DNA from: Casuarina equisetifolia
Taxonomy: Eukaryota; Streptophyta; Magnoliopsida; Fagales; Casuarinaceae
Direction: 5' to 3'
Length of the DNA stretch: 64,000 nucleotides
Assembly: GCA_028551475.1 (NCBI GenBank)
Contig: CM052357.1
Span: 13,873,931-13,937,930 of the forward strand
The position numbers and the translations under genes are program-made. How positions within the stretch are numbered: the first letter of the stretch is position 1; each line of letters starts with the position of its first letter. The notes under the pieces were generated by a model. That model was given only the letters and a program-made list of their open reading frames with translations. It did no database searches and was not told where the DNA came from. Shown piece by piece: positions 1 to 12,323 of the stretch.

Positions 1-142
1 CTGTGTGTAATAAATCAAACTACTGCTTTCTATGCATCTTTTTCGTTTTGAAATTTTAGGAACTCAGTTTACACAGGGCTGTTCTATATAACGTGTTCAA
101 AATTTGCTTGATGTACTACTGCAAGATATTTCTTCTCAACAG

Positions 143-244
143 GCAAAGGACTATGGAGTTTGTGTTGCAGCCAAGGTACCAGAAGTTGAGCATGATATGT
201 GTTTGAAAGAATTTCTAGCACTAAAGAGTTGCATGCAGAATACG
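143..244 (+). CDS. Partial exon of an NDUFAF8-like CX9C mitochondrial protein
   Basis: This exon encodes 34 residues in phase 0, beginning AKDYGVCVAAKVPEVEHDM. It resembles the core of human NDUFAF8 (C17orf89), a small twin-cysteine protein needed for assembly of mitochondrial complex I. Shared features are a YGxC cysteine, a 12-residue spacer, then C-LKEFLALKS-C, a CX9C pair matching the CAREFEALRSC layout of NDUFAF8. Such proteins are normally imported into the intermembrane space and oxidised there. A pyrimidine-rich acceptor ending CAACAG (to 142) and a GTAAGT donor (from 245) bound the exon. The N-terminal exon should lie left of the window. The last exon is uncertain: acceptors at 437 and 511 each open a short frame to a stop (474-476 or 590-592), and neither tail is recognisably conserved. 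The frame also stays open upstream from 104, so the acceptor is likely but not proven. The family assignment is by motif only. Confidence 0.55.
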
Positions 245-659
245 GTAAGTAGTCTACAGTTGCTAAGAGATAGGTGTAGGCGTAACAGGAGGAAAAGACT
301 AATTCATGCAATCTGCCTTCTAGAAAATTTGACAATTTATTTTTTCCTTTACTGAATAGCTGCAAAGAAAGGTTTAGTCGTGTAGCCTGCTTTCAGCACA
401 ATTAAATACTGTAAGCACCGTGTAAGATTTGAGGCAGTTGGTGGGAAGCATAGAGAAGAGGTTTGCTGTTCTTTAATTGCAAGAGAGAATCAAACTGATT
501 TTTTTCTCTAGGGTGGTGATGCTCCTTTAGTTTCTTATTCTGCCACTGTAGTTGATCTTTTCTATTTTTGGCAGTGTACTTTTAGTGCATAAGCTTCAGT
601 TTTGAGATTACCCTTAGCACTTGGCCTTCTTCTCAAGATTGAAAGTTAACTCAAAAGAG

Positions 660-3600
660 ATGTCTGGGACAGCATCTAGTTCACAGCCTAGTATGGGTTT
701 TAGCGGATCTGGTGCCCTGTCACATGTTTATATTCAATATCCACCACTACGGTGTGACATTTCTGGTTCAAGGGGTTTATTCTACGATGACGGAAATAAA
801 TTGCTACTCTCCCCTATTTCTGATCAGGTGAGGAGGAAAGTTTCTAATGAAATACTTGTGTTCTTGCATCTGAAGACATTGAATTGAATAAATCAGATTA
901 ACTAAATATTATTGTGGTTTATTTTTTGCTTCCTTTCCTAATTTAGGTCTTCTCATGGAAAACTGTTCCCTTCTCTCCTCTTGTTGCCCCTACTGCTGAT
1001 CCAATAACTGAGGGGCCTATCTTGTCTATCCGGTATTCTTTGGATATGAAGTTTATAGCGATCCAGCGCTCTAATCATGATGTGCAATTTTGGCATAGAG
1101 AAACTGGGGAAACTTTTAGTCAGAGGTGCAGCTCGGATTCAGAGAGTATTCTGGGCATTTTTTGGACTGATTGTCCGATCTGTGATATTGTATTTGTAAA
1201 GACCAGGTAAGGGTAGTTTCTGTGTGCTTAATCTGAATGTGAAGAATGAATAACATTACTTAGAGGGTATTAGTGTCTAATCAAGATCGTTATGAATCTA
1301 GCATTTTGTTCACATCCCTGTCCTCCTTTTTCTTCTTTCCTTTTTCATCCTTTTTTTTTTTTTTTTTTTTACTTTGTGGGGCGGGGGGAGGCTTGGAGGG
1401 GGTTGGTTTTTGAAATATTTGTTTTTCTTTTTTCCCTTTTCATTCCACTAAGTTGAATAATATGACAGTGGGCTGGACTTGTTTGCATACAATTCTGAGT
1501 CGAAATTGCTTGATTTGGTGGAGACAAGGAAAATGAATGTGAGTTGGTATGTCTACACACATGAAAGTCGCTTGGTTCTTCTTGCTTCAGGAATGCAGTG
1601 CAAGACCTTCATTGGATTTCAGGTATGGTGTACCAGTGTCACTATCATCCTGTCTCATTTAGTCCTTGGTGAAGTAGTTCATGTTTATTATACCGGATTG
1701 GTGTATTGGAAAGATAAGAATCCATGTATTGCAAGAAGGTAATATTGCATTGGTGTAAGATGTTCAGAAATGGGTTGTATAGCCAATTATGTTTCTGTTT
1801 GGAAGTAGAAGTTGAAGAAAACCACAAGCATTTAATTGTCAATTCAAAACTTTTTCATATGGGAATTTGTGAACCACTCTCCCTTAAATCTTTTTTTTTT
1901 TTCGTCTTCAACCTAGTACATAAGTTATTTCATATTCATTCTTTTCCTGTCAATATGTGACGTTTAGTCAATCTGATATGGTGTTGAAATGTCAGATTAG
2001 GATTGGGTGTTTCATCCTCTTTCATCAGCTTAAGGTGATGCATACATTATTATTTTTTGTTCTCGTAATAGCTGTTCACTATTGATTTCTTTACCTTTAT
2101 AGCAAAATATGACAGTGAGAAGACCATTTACTATTTTCTGTATCTAGATTTGCTGCATGCAAGTCTTCTTGTCTCTGTACCTCTCTTTCTTTGCTTCCTT
2201 TCCCTGAAAAGTGAAGTAAGGCTGGTTTGAAGTGTCTGGAAGAGAAAGTTTCATTACTCCTTGAGACCCACTAATGTATTTTCTGTTGTCTTCCTTAATG
2301 TGTTGTTTTACTTGGCTACAGATACCGCTGCTTACTATCCTTGAACATCTCCTATGTCTGACACGTTAGTATTTCTTCTGCCTAGCTTTCATCTGCAGGG
2401 ATTATTCGCTTGCCAAGGTTTGAGATGGCAATGGCTAAATCAGAGGCTAACAGTAAGCCTGTCCTGGCTGCTGAAGATATCTATATTGCTACTGTGTATG
2501 TTCCTATTGTACAGTCTCTAGTACTATTACAGTAAACCATTTCTCAAAATCAAACTTTTTCTCCATTTGCAGCTATGGTAGAATATACTGCTTGCAAGTT
2601 GATAGAGTTGCAATGCTCCTCCATTCATATAGGTTTTATCGTGATGCCGTGGTACAACAGGTAAAGTGTTGCACAACTTTTCTTTTCCCAATCCTTTGAT
2701 TCATATAAAAGGAACTTTCAAGCCACTTGTGGCAGAATGGTGGGATTAATTCAAATAACTTGCATATATTAGAAGTCTAGTTTTGAGAACAAAGTTTAGG
2801 GTGTTGGTTATAATATAAAAGGAGGTATATTCTGTTATTAAATCATTACTTCCTTTTATTTTTAAAGCTTTTCAATTTAGCATCTAGTTAATCTTAAATT
2901 CCTTGAGATAGCCTTCTTCCTAGCAAAGGTTCATAAATGTGTGTAGCACAATGACATGATATTCCTGTTCGGCCGACAACTGATTGAAGCTCCAATTGGA
3001 GCAAATTCTCTCCCTCTCTTTCTCGCTCTCTTATGAACAGAGGGATTCATACAGAGGTTGGAAAATATCTTTGCAGCTTCTCACTACTCTTCTCCTTTAT
3101 GTGCTGGCTAATGTCTTTCTTATAGTCACAAAAGTATAAAAGGAAGTAGAAAAACAGTTCCTTTTTCTCCACTGAATGGCCCCCTTCCGTTTTTGATTTT
3201 TTAGAAATGAATTAACTGCTGGAATATTGAAGGGGGTAGAGAGCTTTGAATGTAACTTGGGTGCATCCTTGATGTGCATCTTCTGTGTGTTGATGGCGGA
3301 CAATGCTTTCTTGCATTTTTTATTTACTTTTGTTTTTATCATTTTAGTTTTCTCCCTATCTCTCTCCCCTCCTTCTCCTACTCCACCAAAAAAAAAAAAA
3401 AAAAAAGAGAAAGAAGAAGGAGGAAGGAAAAGGACATAAACGGTTATCCAGGCTGTTCTGGCTGTTTTACTGCTGGGGATAGATTTCTTTGGAGCATGTA
3501 TAACTTTCATGTGTATATGTTGGGGAGAGATTATTTGGTGCATGTATGTCCTTGTATTTTGGACGTAATTGTATCTTCTCAGATCTCAAACATTTGCAGT

Positions 3601-6600
3601 AATTTTACATTTTTTTTTAGTGCATGCTTCGTTTACAAAATGGACGTTAATTTTCTGCAGGGTTCTTTGCCCATTTATTCAAGCAGGATTGCTGTGAGTG
3701 TGGTGGATAATGTATTGCTTGTTCACCAAATTGATGCAAAGGTTATCATCCTATATGACATATTTGCAGATTCTCGAGCACCCATATCTGCCCCACTTCC
3801 TTTACAGCTGAGGGGCTTCCGCAGATTCAGTACTTCTGCTGCTAGACCTAGCAGGGAAGAGAGTGAAAATTCAGAGGTGAATGTTGTAAGTGACAATGAA
3901 TCAGTCATCTATGGAGACGACTGGATTTTTCTCGTTCCTGACCTTATATGCAATGTTGCTAACAAGATTGTATGGAAGATTCATTTGGATTTGGAGGCAT
4001 GTTCTATTTATCATTTCTTCTTTTGATTTGCTGATGTTTGGATATTCTTCTTGCAATCAACGTTTAATAATCTCTTTTTTTGCAGGCAATTTCTGCCAGT
4101 AGCTCTGAAATGCCATCAGTACTAGAATTCTTGCAGCGGCGAAAGTTGGAAGCCAATAAAGTAGTGTTCTTTATGCGTTCTATGCATGCCCATCATTTAC
4201 TACTTGGTTATTCATGGTGTTGTGTGTATATATATTATATGTGCAACACCATAAATAACCAAGCAGTAAATAATTCATTTCTTTTCTTAAATAACTGCCA
4301 GAACATATCCATTATTTTCCAACTAAAATATAGTTATCACTATGAAAACACTCTAGAATTGAAAGATTCTAATGGTTTTCAAGATGGCTTGACATGGATT
4401 CATTTCCTTGTATAATCTCTTTTTTCTTCTCAAATTGAAATGGGTTGTGGTAAGCAAGCTCTAATTGTGGTTCACTTCTGCTTTTCAGGCCAAACAATTG
4501 TCCTTGGCAATAGCACGCACTGCTATTCTTGAGCGGAGGCCTGTGCCCATGGTTGCCAGGGCAATGGATGTTTTGGTTATCTGGTACTCCCACTCTATTA
4601 AAACAGGCAGCTATCTTAAGGGAACAAAATCTGAGAAGCCATTATCTTCAAGTGTGCCGCAGGTTGCTAGTCCTAGTTTTGGAGCTGATGTATCTGCCAG
4701 TAGAATTGGTGCACTAGGGAAATCTGTTAGACCTGAATCTGGTGCTATAGTGGAAAGTGAGTCTTTTCAAAGATCTGAAAATAGTTCGCCTTCAGAATCC
4801 AGGGAGAAAGCCCGCTTTGAGCTACCAAAGACCAGCTCAAGTGATCCCCAATTCATTGATGGTAAATTGGACATAAAAAAGTCAATGGGTGCCGAACATT
4901 CTAGTAATGAAGTTCAGTCTTTGTCTTCACAGCGTCATCTTCTTGGACAAGGGAACAACCCATTGAATGCTCACGTTTCTGAACAGCAGGAGGCTCAACT
5001 TTCGTCACCAGCAATTTCACCTGATGAGATGTACAGCTTTGTGTTTGCTCCTGTTGAGGAGGAAATGGTGGGAGACCCTTCGTACTTGGTTTCTATCATT
5101 GTTGAGTTCCTTTGCAGGTATTCTATATTCTATGCAATTCAAAGTGATTCTGGGCTTTGTAAGCAAAGTCTAGCTGGGTTTAGTTAGGAACAGCTGGAAG
5201 TCTGAGCTCTTGATCGTAATTTTTGAACTTATTGTTATAAACTGCTTTAGCCATTAATTTGATCAATATGATTTTGAGTAACTTGGCTTATACCTGAAGG
5301 TAGCTGATTGTGGAAAAATTAGGCTTGATACTATTATCTGGCAGTCTGGTGTGGGCCACTCAACTAACGCATGATGTCCTCATCCATGCATCAGTTGCGC
5401 AAATGTGTATTATAAGTTTGATAAGAATACCCATGAATGGGTGTTTAGTTTGCCAATTTCCATGAAATATTGGATAAGATTGAGATTTTGGTTGTTTTGT
5501 ATCTCAATTTATGGAATGTATTACAGAATGGCAATGATCCTTATCTGGACCAAGTTGAAAATGGAGCCATTAAGTGCTGCCTTAGTGGGGCAGGTTGAAA
5601 ATGTAATGGTTCCATTAAGTGCTGCCTTGGTCAGTCTGATGAGCAAGAAAATGTAGTACAAGGCCTGGACTTAAAGTGGTCTCTAAATTTCTAGGTCGCT
5701 TTGGCTGGATGGGCATCCAAAAATGATAATTTAAAAATATAACTGAACTGTTTCCCAGCTTCCATTCATGTATGTGTATAATATTTTGTAGACACTACCC
5801 TTTTTCTGGTCCTGTGCTTGTCACATGTATTCTTATGTGCATTTGATTTTGTAGTGCTAACTCAGAGAAGGTTAAAGTACATCCAAATGTCTATGTCTTA
5901 ACCATACAACTGCTAGCACGCCACGAGAGATTTGCAGAACTTGGATTGTTTGTCATAAACAAGGTTCCTATTCGTCTTCTACGTGTTTGTGACTTAAAAG
6001 TAATCTGGGGTGTTTATGCTTCGTTTATGTATGATATAAACAGAGAAAGCTATTTTATCACAGATTGTTGAACCTTCTAAAGAAGTTGCATTGCAACTAC
6101 TGGAGTCTGGTCGGCAGAATGTGCAAACAAGGAAGCTGGGTCTGGATATGTTGAGACAGCTTTCGTTGCATCATGACTATGTGCTGTTTTTGGTGCAAGA
6201 CGGTTATTATATTGAAGCTTTACGTTATGCTCGGAAGTGTAAGGTAATTACTACATTGCTGATTTCGTCCAAAAAAAGAAAAAAAGAAAAAAGTCAACAA
6301 AAAGAGTATCGATTCATGTTTTCAGTTTGTCTTGCTTTCTCAATGGCTGGTTTTTGTGCTCTGTTGTTTTGTCAGGTTCTTACTGAATTTCTTTTAAGGT
6401 TGTCTGTATTCATTGATATAGAGATTCTAAATGCCTAAATCTTTTCACTTGTTTGGAGCATCAAAGAAGCTGAGAAAAAGTGAAAATGTTTGTGTTCGTT
6501 CCCAATCCTTTACCCGACTCATTGGTTGATAGATGTTGTAGCTTGCTGTGTTTTCCTATAATTTGGGGATTAAACTTTTCTGCGAAGTCCTTTTCCTAAT

Positions 6601-6899
6601 TGCATTTTTTTTTTTATAGAAAGAGTTGTTCGTATTTTACCAATTTTTTTTTCCTCATTGTAATCTTTGTTTGTAGTTGGCTGAATGAAGAAGGGAATTG
6701 ACAAAATGATTAAAATTTTCAGGTTAATACTGTCCGGCCTTCATTGTTTCTCGAGGTTGCATTTGCTTCCACCGACCCACAACATTTAGCTGCAGTCCTG
6801 AGGTTCTTTTCGGATTTTACTCCTGGCTTCCAAAACACTTCAGATTACAGTACGTATAACCGCGTTCTCAATGAAATGATCTCATCTGTCGCTGCTTGA
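660..6899 (+). CDS. RMC1: RMC1/MIC1 (C18orf8) homologue, 11 exons, 767 aa
   Basis: Exons: 660-827, 947-1206, 1469-1622, 2386-2495, 2573-2660, 3661-3996, 4086-4160, 4489-5117, 5855-5963, 6046-6243, 6723-6899. Joined, they give 2304 bases with no internal stop, ending TGA at 6897-6899. The start, MSGTASSSQPSMG, leads into the conserved SHVYIQYPPLRC. In animals RMC1 joins MON1-CCZ1, the exchange factor that activates Rab7 on late endosomes. A similar role at the plant vacuole is inferred. Residues ~20-380 should form the N-terminal beta-propeller. Exon 8 carries a Ser-rich, probably disordered stretch. Residues ~590-760 match the MIC1 domain (SIIVEFLCR, LTIQLLARHERFAELGL, LGLDMLRQLSLHHDY, HLAAVLRFF). 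All junctions are GT-AG except intron 6, which is GC-AG. Exon 10 was started after the second AG (6044-6045) because the first breaks the frame. The longest intron is the fifth (2661-3660). The gene appears intact, in contrast to the decayed elements downstream. Confidence 0.9.
1351..1370. repeat. Poly-T tract in intron 2
   Basis: A run of 20 T lies in the second intron of the RMC1 homologue, about 100 bases before the exon 3 acceptor. A comparable poly-A run sits near 3388-3406 in intron 5. Both are simple homopolymers prone to length error in assembly. Confidence 0.9.
3997..4085 (+). other. GC-AG intron (intron 6 of the RMC1 homologue)
   Basis: Exon 6 ends TTGGAG and the intron opens GCATGT. 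It closes after a T-rich tract with TTTTTTTGCAG, and exon 7 resumes with GCAATTTCT. This is the only junction that gives the expected protein LDLE-AISASSS. No GT within the neighbouring bases keeps the frame. GC-AG is a known minority class of U2 introns (about one percent in plants). The donor's flanking G and +4 to +6 bases are close to consensus. Confidence 0.8.
5554..5634 (+). repeat. Tandem duplication (two ~40 bp units) inside intron 8
   Basis: Two adjacent units (5554-5593 and 5594-5634) both start GTTGAAAATG and contain CCATTAAGTGCTGCCTT followed by a G-rich end and CAG. The unit lies within an open stretch that follows an acceptor-like ATGTATTACAG (to 5526), so it looks exon-like. 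It has no counterpart in the RMC1 protein and is treated as intronic. Confidence 0.7.
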
Positions 6900-7696
6900 A
6901 GTTTCTGGCGAGTGATTTATTGCTGTAATTGCTGGGCATTGGTAGTGAACTGTTTATGTTCCGGTAAAGTTTCTAAGAACTCTCTTGGTAAGAACACGTC
7001 CGATTTGTGAAGTTGACAAGTTTGGCTTCTTTATCCCGGCAATGCAGAAGCGGAACAAAAATAGCCTAGTCTGGTAAAAGAATTAACTTTTTTCGTTAGA
7101 AACGGTTCTCTTTTCCCTGCGTCTTAGAAGAACGTTGCAAATCATCATTCACACTCATTGCCGCTTCAATGACACTTGGATTAGTTCTTCTCCAACATTC
7201 CATTTTGAAGTATGACACAAGTTCACACCGAACTAGCTTATTGTGTACTTTCCTGCTTTGAAATTTTCCTTTTACTTAGCAATGCGGATTTGGCATAAAT
7301 CCACGAGACCGGATGCTCGCCTTGTACGAGCTCTATCTGCCGTAGTCCCAATCCTATAAGTTGTGATGTTTTAGCTTGTACTATAGGCAAACTTTGATGC
7401 AACTTCAGCAAACCTTGAGCTAATGCAAATATACTGCTATCTGTTTTTTTCTAACTACGGGACCATAAACTTGCCAATGAAAATGGTATTTGGTGCCAAC
7501 AGCCCCCCCTCCCCCCCCCACCACCACAACATTTCTTTTTTTTTTTTTGGGAAGAGTGAAATCTGTTCAAGGCCAAGTTCGTCAGTAACAGGGTATACAA
7601 ACGAAAGTGACGTGCTAGTTTTTTAAGGGAAATGAGACGACTAGATTTAATATAGGTACAAACTCTAAAAGATATTTATTTATTTTTAATACATTT
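6900..7696. other. 3' flank of the RMC1 homologue, no gene seen
   Basis: This stretch holds the 3' untranslated region and intergenic DNA between the RMC1 stop codon and the first retrotransposon. It includes C-rich and T-rich homopolymer patches at about 7502-7550. I saw no clear polyadenylation signal, coding segment or repeat. The polyadenylation site cannot be fixed from sequence alone. Confidence 0.6.
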
Positions 7697-7909
7697 TGAC
7701 GAAACCAAGAGTAGTTGAAAAACGGTGAAAAACACCCTTGTATTGCTCGTGATCCAAGTACAGCAATGAATAGTGAAGGGAGGCACAATAGCTTCTCTTA
7801 AAGAATACAATAGATAAAACTTAAGCTAGGGTTATAACAAGTAAAGGGCTCCTAGCATATGGGTGGGTCTCACCTAAGGCCCAATATAAACAAATACATC
7901 ATTTTAACA
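7697..7909 (-). repeat. 3' LTR of E1
   Basis: This copy runs from TGACGAAACC to ATTTTAACA and matches 14285-14487 along its length with scattered substitutions. Shared blocks include AAAGAATACAATAGA and AAATACATCATTTTAACA. The minus-strand polypurine tract AGAGAGAGA abuts it at 7910-7920. Confidence 0.75.
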
Positions 7910-8029
7910 TCTCTCTCTAGTTGATAGTTTATAAGTCACAAACATCCAATTTGCTCAAAAGAAAATTATCTTGTTGTATACCTAAGGACTTTGTGAATAA
8001 ATTTGGTGGTTATTCATGTGTAAAAATGT

Positions 8030-9270
8030 GAGTGGTGTGGATGATCCAAGTTGTTGTATGCTATTGTATAATGTGATGATCAATCTTGATGTGTTTTGTC
8101 TTCTCATGCAACACTGTATTAGCAACAATCTTCATGGTAGACTTATAATCACAATAGAGAGACATTGGCTTAATTAACATAACTTGTAAATCTTTAGAGT
8201 GCTCCATAAGCTAAATAATTTCACAAGTAGTTAAACCCATATGAGAGAATCCCTCAGCTTAATACAAAAACCTATTGTAGATTGTCGATCCACAGGGTAC
8301 TAGCCATATGTAGCATCACAAAAACCTGTAGTTCAAGTCATTATTAGATTTCATTAGAAAACCCTTGGCAATTGATCACTTGACATACCTAAAAACTTGA
8401 AAAGCCATTTTAGGATGTGATTCTTTAGCATGCATGAATTGACTTAACAAGTATACAACAAAGCTAATTTAGGCCATGTCATGGTGAGAGATATTAACCT
8501 CTTAACCAAATCCTAGTATTGAGTAATATCTTGCAACAAGAATCCCCTTCTTTAGTAGGCATGCGTCTAGAAAGTCAACATTCAAATATTAGTTTTAAAG
8601 CATATTTTTGTTGATTCATAATGATCCCAAGTTTAGAATGGGTCATTTCAACCCCCAAGAAATATTTGATAAACCAAGATCTTTCATATGAAATGTAAGA
8701 CAAAGATACCTCTATAGATCTTGAATGCTATCCTTATTACATTTTGTAACAAGCATATCATCAGCATAAAAGAAGACAATCAAAAGGCCCTTATATGTGT
8801 ACTTTAAGAAAAATGAATAACCATATTGTAAACGATGGAAGCCATCCTTAAGAAAGGAGTCTATGAACTTCTAGACCCATTGTCTAGAAGTCTGTTTGAG
8901 CTCATATAAGGACTTCTTGAGCTTGCACGCTTTATTCCCCCTCTTTTGTACCAAAGATCATTTGGAAGGAATATATAGATATTGGTGTCAATATCATCCT
9001 AAGGCATTGTTAATGTCTATTTGATACATAATCTAATGATGAATATCAACTAGGTAGTAAGGATGCAAACAAGAACCATTTTTCCAATAGGAGCAAAAGT
9101 ATATTCATAATCAACTCCTTCGTACTAACTATAACCTTTTGCAATAGGTCATGCTTTGTAGTGGTAAATGGTGTCATCAAACTTATACTTGATCTTATAC
9201 ACCAATTTACTATGAATAGCTTTCTAACTTATAGGCAAAGAAACTAGATTCTATGTTTTGTTAGACTACA
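8030..9270 (-). pseudogene. E1 reverse transcriptase and RNase H remnant
   Basis: On the minus strand, conserved copia signatures appear in order. Near 9230 is KLVYKIKYKFDDTIYHYKA, followed by AKGYS, a GVDYEYTFAPI block near 9120, then LKKSLYELKQTSRQW near 8900. The catalytic motif YADDM is at 8753-8767. An RNase H segment near 8165-8090 resembles LYCDNKxA...HDRTKHIEI (here MSLYCDYKSTMKI and HEKTKHIKIDHH). Stops and frameshifts interrupt the frame throughout, so it cannot encode an active enzyme. The family is Ty1/copia; I did not resolve the lineage. Confidence 0.75.
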
Positions 9271-9899
9271 ATGCCTTTATCTCCTTGGTCATGGTAACTT
9301 GCCATTTAGGATTAATAACAATCTCCTTATAAGAGGATGGTTCAACAAAGGTAGAAATGGAAGAAACAAAATGGTTATATGAGTTTGATAGTTTATGGTA
9401 TAACATGATATAAGAGACATGGTATATTATAGAAAAGTGATCAAGATGGGAGGAATCAACATGTCAGCATAGATAATCATGAGTCCATATAGGAAGTTTA
9501 TGAGACCTACCTAAGTGTCTAGTAAAGGATAAGGAGGGCATTATGGTAGGTGGATTAAACCTAGGAGCTAGACTAGTAAAAGGGACAATGACAAGTTAAT
9601 CAAGGTGCTGCATACTAACATCATAAAATGATGGATGCATAACAAAAGATGATAGATGCATAAGTGGGTTATGAAGATGCAAAGTGTTAGGAACCTATCT
9701 AGCAATATTATAAGAAGAGACAATAATGCAATAAAAAAGAAACACTGACTCATGGAAAATAACATCATGACTAACAAAGAATTTACCATTCTCAATGTTA
9801 AGAAGTTGGTAAACCTTTTGTGCAATGAGATATCCCATAAAAGTAAATGTAATAAAGTGATACCCCAATTTATCCTTTTGGGTTAAGTTGGTCATATCA

Positions 9900-11100
9900 C
9901 AAAGGCAACTGAACATATGAAGGTGATCAAGTGATAAAGGCTTGCCAAAGAGTTTTTCAAATAGAGGGAGGCCATGTAAGACTTGTATGGGAGACTAAAA
10001 ATGAATAGGGCAATGAGACTAAAAATTTAAAGCTCTAGCAACATTGAATAGATGGTGTTTTCACTCAACCACCTCATTTTATTAGGGGAGGAAAGGGTAA
10101 GTGCTTTTATGAATGATTGCCCAAGAGTTAAAAAGGAAAACACATGCTAAACTAAAAAGGTCTAGCATATTTTTAGTCTTAACATGCTTGATCACAACTT
10201 CAAACTGTGTGAATGCGATAGCCAAGAATGACTTAATGTTATCAAGGATTTTAATTTTACATTTCATGAGAAGGGTCCAAGTGATGTGTAAAAACATCCA
10301 CAACACCAAAATGATATAGGGATTTATAGGATCTTCAAATATCAATATGCATAACTCATGGTACTAAATGGGAATGAAGATCTAGCATGCTTGGCAAGTG
10401 GACAAATGTACATGCTTTAATCTTACCCAAAGATGATTTTGACAAACTATAAGTAAAATGCATGACTTTAAAAGTTGGATGCCCAATATTTAGTGCAACA
10501 TATTACAAGTAATAGAAGAAAAATAAGATTTACAAGAATTTTCTATATTCTAAAGTACAAAATTATTCACAACAATGCTATGTGCATCATTAAAATTAAA
10601 CATAAGATAGTATAAACCATGCTTCATTCTACTAAACCTTGTAATTGTTCCAGTTTGTAAGTCTTGAAGAAATAGAATTTGGAAAGTAAAGTAATGACAA
10701 TGTGAATATTAGAGTGTATGAGTGTATTTAAAAATGAATAATAAATTAGCAACAAAAGTAAAGGCATATATAGCACCATATAAAAAATATTTGTTGTGGA
10801 GTATCAAGTGTTCATATGAGTGATGAAGAGATGTTTACCATTAAGCAACCAAAAGTTTTAAGTTGGTGGGTGTGCAATTAAGGTATGTTAAGTAACTAAA
10901 ATCCCCCTTTAATGTGAACATTGGCTTTTTAGTCTACAAGCCAACATTAAAAGGAGGGTTGTTTGAGAATGATACTTGCCACATGAGTGAAGCTACATAA
11001 CATTAGTGTAGTGGTCTACTTGTTTTGTCTATTTTTATTAAAGGTGGTGATAATCTCATCATGATCTTCTTAAAAGAGTGCTAGAGATGGCCTTAGTGAT
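9900..11100 (-). other. E1 middle section, expected protease and integrase, unresolved
   Basis: By position this should hold the protease and integrase of E1. I could not read a convincing integrase or protease motif on the minus strand. It contains only short frames and no other recognisable feature. Confidence 0.3.
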
Positions 11101-11149
11101 AGAATAGTGAACAAATTGCTACATTCTACTTGTACTTTGTAGGACATTC

Positions 11150-12280
11150 ATAATCTTGTACACTTGTCCTTAATGTGGCATATAATTCCATAATGATTGC
11201 ATTTAGTAAGCATAAGAAACTCATCAACAAGGTGCCATTTCTTACCACAATGTGTACAAAATCTCAAAGTGAGCCACCATGTTTACAAAGCCTATGTGAA
11301 TACTAGAGCTAAGTAGAAAAGGGCTAGAGGAGAATAGGCATGGGCCTAACCAAAAAGCTTGTAGAAGAATACCTTTTGGAATGGCCAAAGGGCCTATTAG
11401 TTGGGATGTATGCCATGATAGGAGTTGCAAAAGAACTATCTTGAGAATCAAAATAAGGCCTTAAACCAATCTAAAGAAGGCCTAGATATGATGGCTTAAC
11501 AAAGGAGGGAGCGACCCATATGGAATAAATGTCCATGGTGTAACCTAAAACAAGGGAAAAAGATAGTTGCCTAAGAGAGAGGTTGGATTCAAGTGTGAAA
11601 GCAAAGGAGTCAATACAACCATAGTTTTTAATGGTGTGATAAGTAGCCTTTTCATCTCAAACCATTAAAATGGCCTTAGAAAGAGAAGGCAATGGGTGTG
11701 TTTTCTAGAATTATGACCAAATAGGACAAATAAATCATCCAAACCATTAAGAAAGGCGATAATTTTACCATCCTCCTAGAATTGTCAAAAGTCAAGGATA
11801 GCTAGGTAGTAGATGGCAATGTAAGAATCCAATTAGTTCCAAAGCCTTTCAAGTTGAAAGACATACTTGTCAATGAAGTTGCCATTTTGAATTGTGTAAG
11901 CCAATTCATGCATCATGTTGGCAATCTCCTTTAGCCCAATAGGCTAAAATTTCTTCTAAAGTTTTCCCAAACTGGTTATGTGTCTTTAGAGGAGGGGAAC
12001 ATTTGATAGATTTCGAGCAAAAGAGAAGCAACCATAACAACACGATGCCATTGCACCTTTGCTAGTTGGGATACATAAGGGAATTTGATTTAGGGATAGG
12101 AAGAAAGGGATCACCAATCCTAATTTTTTTCCCCCCATAGAATGCATTCTCCATATCCATGCTTTAACTAGCAAAATTTTCTACCTCAATTAGCTTCTTA
12201 GGCATGATCATCACATCATGTTGCTTGTTTAGATGTAAATAGAATGGGTGGCCAAGTTTAACTAGGGAAGAAATTTAGTG
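11150..12280 (-). pseudogene. E1 gag remnant with two zinc-knuckle traces
   Basis: The minus strand shows a gag segment near 11930-11750 with FQLERLWN and KIIAFLNGLDDLFV, as in copia gag proteins (LRGLWDELD ... FLMGLNDSY). Near 11275-11150 it shows CTHCGKKWHLVDEF and then KCNHYGIICHIKDKC, two CCHC-type knuckles with substitutions. Gag packages the element RNA into particles. Numerous stops make this a pseudogene. The nested solo LTR begins about 40 bases beyond its N-terminal side. Confidence 0.6.
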
Positions 12281-12323
12281 GATGATTAGAACAACCACAA
12301 GAAAATAATTTTAATGATGTTAG

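Noticed and set aside
3097-3543. A 148-codon minus-strand frame
   Set aside because: It lies opposite intron 5, is low in complexity through a poly-T/poly-A tract, and has no recognisable family.
3274-4026. A 250-codon plus-strand open frame
   Set aside because: It is intron 5 read through into exon 6 of the RMC1 homologue; only 3661-3996 is coding, bounded by clear splice sites.
4465-5187. A 240-codon plus-strand open frame as a separate gene
   Set aside because: It is exon 8 (4489-5117) plus flanking intron bases of the RMC1 homologue.
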